Source: a virus. From it: a stretch of 29,400 nucleotides of DNA. Made by a program: the position numbers and the translations under genes. Below the pieces are notes generated by a model. It worked only from the letters and a program-made list of their open reading frames with translations, ran no database searches and was not told where the DNA came from. This document shows positions 27,573-29,400 of the stretch, in pieces. Position 1 is the first letter of the stretch. Each line of letters begins with the position of its first letter. The stretch is taken from the IMG/VR virus record IMGVR_UViG_3300005253_000117, positions 1 through 29,400 of that record; one strand, 5' to 3'.

Positions 27573-27740
27573 TTATAGAAGTTCCATTCTCAGGTAGGCT
27601 TCCTCTAGTTTCCTAGCCGCCCGGCTTTGAGCCTTCTGCTTCCAACCAACATCCTTTGGTGCATAGCAAGAACACGCTACAAAGGCTGCTTGTAGTTCTA
27701 TCTTTGTTAGATTTAGTGTGTAGATTTTACCCTTTGGCAT
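27573..27740 (-). CDS. Small basic protein, coupled to neighbour
   Basis: A 55-residue ORF from ATG 27740 to TAA 27573-27575. It contains LNLTKIELQAAFVACSCYAPKD, GWKQKAQSRAARKLEEAYLRMEL. The ATG overlaps the preceding gene's TAA by one base (TAATG). That exact coupling and the helical amphipathic content support it as a gene. Function unknown. Confidence 0.55.
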   Translation of the reverse strand: MPKGKIYTLNLTKIELQAAFVACSCYAPKDVGWKQKAQSRAARKLEEAYLRMELL

Positions 27741-27997
27741 TATTCTAAGTCCTCCTTGCTAAATCTTATCACGATGGTTAGCCCGTCAATGGGTTTACGA
27801 AGTTCTAGCTTTCGTAGGTTGCGTAGTGACTGTACCTGCATTCCTGAACCATCGCCGTAGAACTGTACCGCCTCACCATTATGTACTGCAATAACAACAG
27901 TACCCTCAATAGATATTCCTACGTCTCCTGGCATCATATTATTGGTGAAGCCGCGTTGATACTCACTGTACTTTGACTCTGTTACTTTAACCTGCAT
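27740..27997 (-). CDS. Small beta-rich protein of unknown function
   Basis: An 85-residue protein. It consists mostly of strands (KVTESKYSEYQRGF, VGISIEGTVVIAVHNGEAVQFYG, RKLELRKPIDGLTIVIRF), with a Gly-rich turn. The start overlaps the helicase stop as TAATG. Its last codons, EDLE, carry an AAGGAGG Shine-Dalgarno for the next gene. Function unknown. Confidence 0.5.
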   Translation of the reverse strand: MQVKVTESKYSEYQRGFTNNMMPGDVGISIEGTVVIAVHNGEAVQFYGDGSGMQVQSLRNLRKLELRKPIDGLTIVIRFSKEDLE

Positions 27998-29400
27998 TAT
28001 TCTAATCCTTCACTGGTTACGAATATTAGATTCTGCATCGCCCTCGTATCGCCCACATACGCGAGGTTTTCCTCTTGTTGTATCTGCCAAGGTTGTATCG
28101 CATAGCGGGACGGTATGAGGTGTGGGTCGAGGAAGTATACTGTCTCCCATTCGAGACCTTTAGCCTTATGGATTGTACAGAGGCATAGACCGTTCTTCAA
28201 CCCGCTAAACATATCGTTTATTAGCTTTTCGAGATTGTGCATTGTTGCATCTTCAGGTAGGTTCTCAATAAGGATGAAGATAGTGTCGATCTTATCGTTC
28301 ATAGCATCCGCCCGCTCTGGTTTGTCGAGGCGGTTGTACTTGGTAATCATCCTATCCCGGTATTCATTGAGTTTTACTTCGAGAACATCTATATTGTTGG
28401 TTCCCATTTTCTTGATAAGAGTAATCAGGCCGAAGCCGATATCTCGGCCAAGCACATAGCAGGGAGTATTTCGACGGATTAGCCTGAAGGCCATGTCTAC
28501 AAGGGGTTTTGTATTCCTGCAGATGATCGCGGTATCCTTAGGGATTTCGTGTGCCTTCCAGATCTGTAAACTGGCCACCATACCATCAGGTGCCCCAGGC
28601 GCAGGCTTTATGTCCTTCACGTAGCGTTTAGCTTCATTTACTACAGCCTTGGGGCATCGAAAGCTATAGGTTAATCCCATAGGCTTGCAATCGAACTCAT
28701 CTGCGATCAACTCCATCGAGTCGTGGGCAGCTCCTCGGAAGCCATAGATAGCTTGGTGAGGGTCGCCCACGGCGATCAACCTGCCGCCCGGCTTAAGCAC
28801 TGCTCGGAGTATCTCTCGTTGGATACCAGATATATCTTGGGCCTCGTCGATCAGAACAACATCAAACTTCTGCCATACTCCATCGAAGTTAATAGGCATA
28901 TACAGTTGATCGTCGAAGTCTATATGACCTTTGAAGGCTTCTTGGATGCCCCAGATGAGAACCTGAGAACACATATCTACTGCCTTCTCAATAAATTCCT
29001 CCTCGATTGTGAGATCGAAGTGGTCGACGATGTGTTCCCAGATTTGCATATCATCATCGTTACCGCCTGGCACAATTCCGTGGGCCTTGGCGAGGGAGGT
29101 TAGCTTATAGATATCATCCATTTCCTCGCGTGGTACAAAGTCTCGGCCAAAGATAACCCTGAATCCATCGACATTCTTTCGGGTATTCAAATTAACCTTG
29201 CAGTCTATCTTCCTAATCCACGCCCGATGCCCGAGAGCGTTCATGGTTTTGCAGACTACCGTATTCGCCATACGGGTTGCTAGTTCCTCAGCGATTTTCT
29301 TATTGAAGGCTAAGGCTGCGATGGATAACATCGAGCCGTTCTCTGCTATTGCGTTCACGCCTTGGACGAGAACAAAGGTTTTGCCGCTGCCTGCGACGGC
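27997..29400 (-). CDS. UvrD/Rep-like superfamily 1 DNA helicase (5' end cut by window edge)
   Basis: The open frame runs through the right edge, so the N-terminus is missing. Motif I AGSGKT lies at the very edge (about 29380-29395); the GTG at 29358 is therefore not the real start. Further motifs: VLIDEAQD (II), AVGDPHQAIYGFRGA (III), TYSFRCP (IV), CTIHKAKGLEWETVYFL (V) and EENLAYVGDTRAMQNLIFV (VI). The Q-motif is outside the window. Visible length is about 467 residues, shorter than UvrD, so subdomains 1B or 2B are small. It likely unwinds DNA during replication or recombination with ATP hydrolysis. Transcription runs leftwards into the small-gene run. Confidence 0.85.
   Translation of the reverse strand, partial: AVAGSGKTFVLVQGVNAIAENGSMLSIAALAFNKKIAEELATRMANTVVCKTMNALGHRAWIRKIDCKVNLNTRKNVDGFRVIFGRDFVPREEMDDIYKLTSLAKAHGIVPGGNDDDMQIWEHIVDHFDLTIEEEFIEKAVDMCSQVLIWGIQEAFKGHIDFDDQLYMPINFDGVWQKFDVVLIDEAQDISGIQREILRAVLKPGGRLIAVGDPHQAIYGFRGAAHDSMELIADEFDCKPMGLTYSFRCPKAVVNEAKRYVKDIKPAPGAPDGMVASLQIWKAHEIPKDTAIICRNTKPLVDMAFRLIRRNTPCYVLGRDIGFGLITLIKKMGTNNIDVLEVKLNEYRDRMITKYNRLDKPERADAMNDKIDTIFILIENLPEDATMHNLEKLINDMFSGLKNGLCLCTIHKAKGLEWETVYFLDPHLIPSRYAIQPWQIQQEENLAYVGDTRAMQNLIFVTSEGLE

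Overview
The window is about 29.4 kb of a tailed-phage genome, most likely a podovirus-type phage of a Gram-negative bacterium, or a provirus or metagenomic contig of one. It is almost completely coding. It has two convergent arms: virion genes on the + strand (1-11902) and replication, recombination, nucleotide-metabolism, lysis and small accessory genes on the - strand (11835-29400). Evidence for a Gram-negative host is a lipobox-containing lysis-region lipoprotein, a zinc M15-type endolysin, strong Shine-Dalgarno sites, factor-independent terminators and one good sigma70-like promoter. I saw no tRNA, CRISPR, integrase, reverse transcriptase or IS element. No stretch longer than about 200 bases lacks a gene.

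Left arm (+): the C-terminal end of a probable major capsid protein, two small capsid/neck proteins, a head-tail adaptor, a probable fibre, two small proteins, a tail-nozzle-type protein, a protein ending in an S74 (endosialidase-type) chaperone domain, a coiled-coil protein and a 1315-residue ejection/polyvalent protein. No large tape measure or sheath gene is visible, which supports a short-tailed virion. The two arms meet tail to tail with a 68-bp coding overlap and no terminator.

Right arm (-), in transcription order from the right edge: a UvrD-like helicase (cut by the window edge); a run of small genes with structured non-coding gaps at about 26.1-26.75 kb; a Cas4/RecB-like nuclease; a DUF1937-type protein; a Sak4-like recombination ATPase with a likely ssDNA-binding partner; a lysis cassette whose holin-like and endolysin genes each sit directly behind a strong terminator; a GC-rich probable moron gene; a ParB-domain/DNA-methyltransferase fusion; several small genes; then a split replicative DNA polymerase and a DUF3987-type helicase/primase-like ATPase.

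The most notable points are these. (1) The family A DNA polymerase is split: uracil-DNA glycosylase plus exonuclease motifs I and II are on one gene; exonuclease motif III plus the polymerase domain are on another; three small genes, including a MazG-like pyrophosphohydrolase, lie between. (2) The polymerase O-helix has His where E. coli Pol I has Phe762. (3) An 18-nt oriented palindromic element, GTTCAAAWTTTGAACACA, occurs three times, each time pointing in the direction of transcription. (4) The gaps at 26.1-26.75 kb hold dense, partly mutually exclusive RNA pairings that look like undescribed structured RNAs. (5) The lysis genes appear to depend on terminator read-through.
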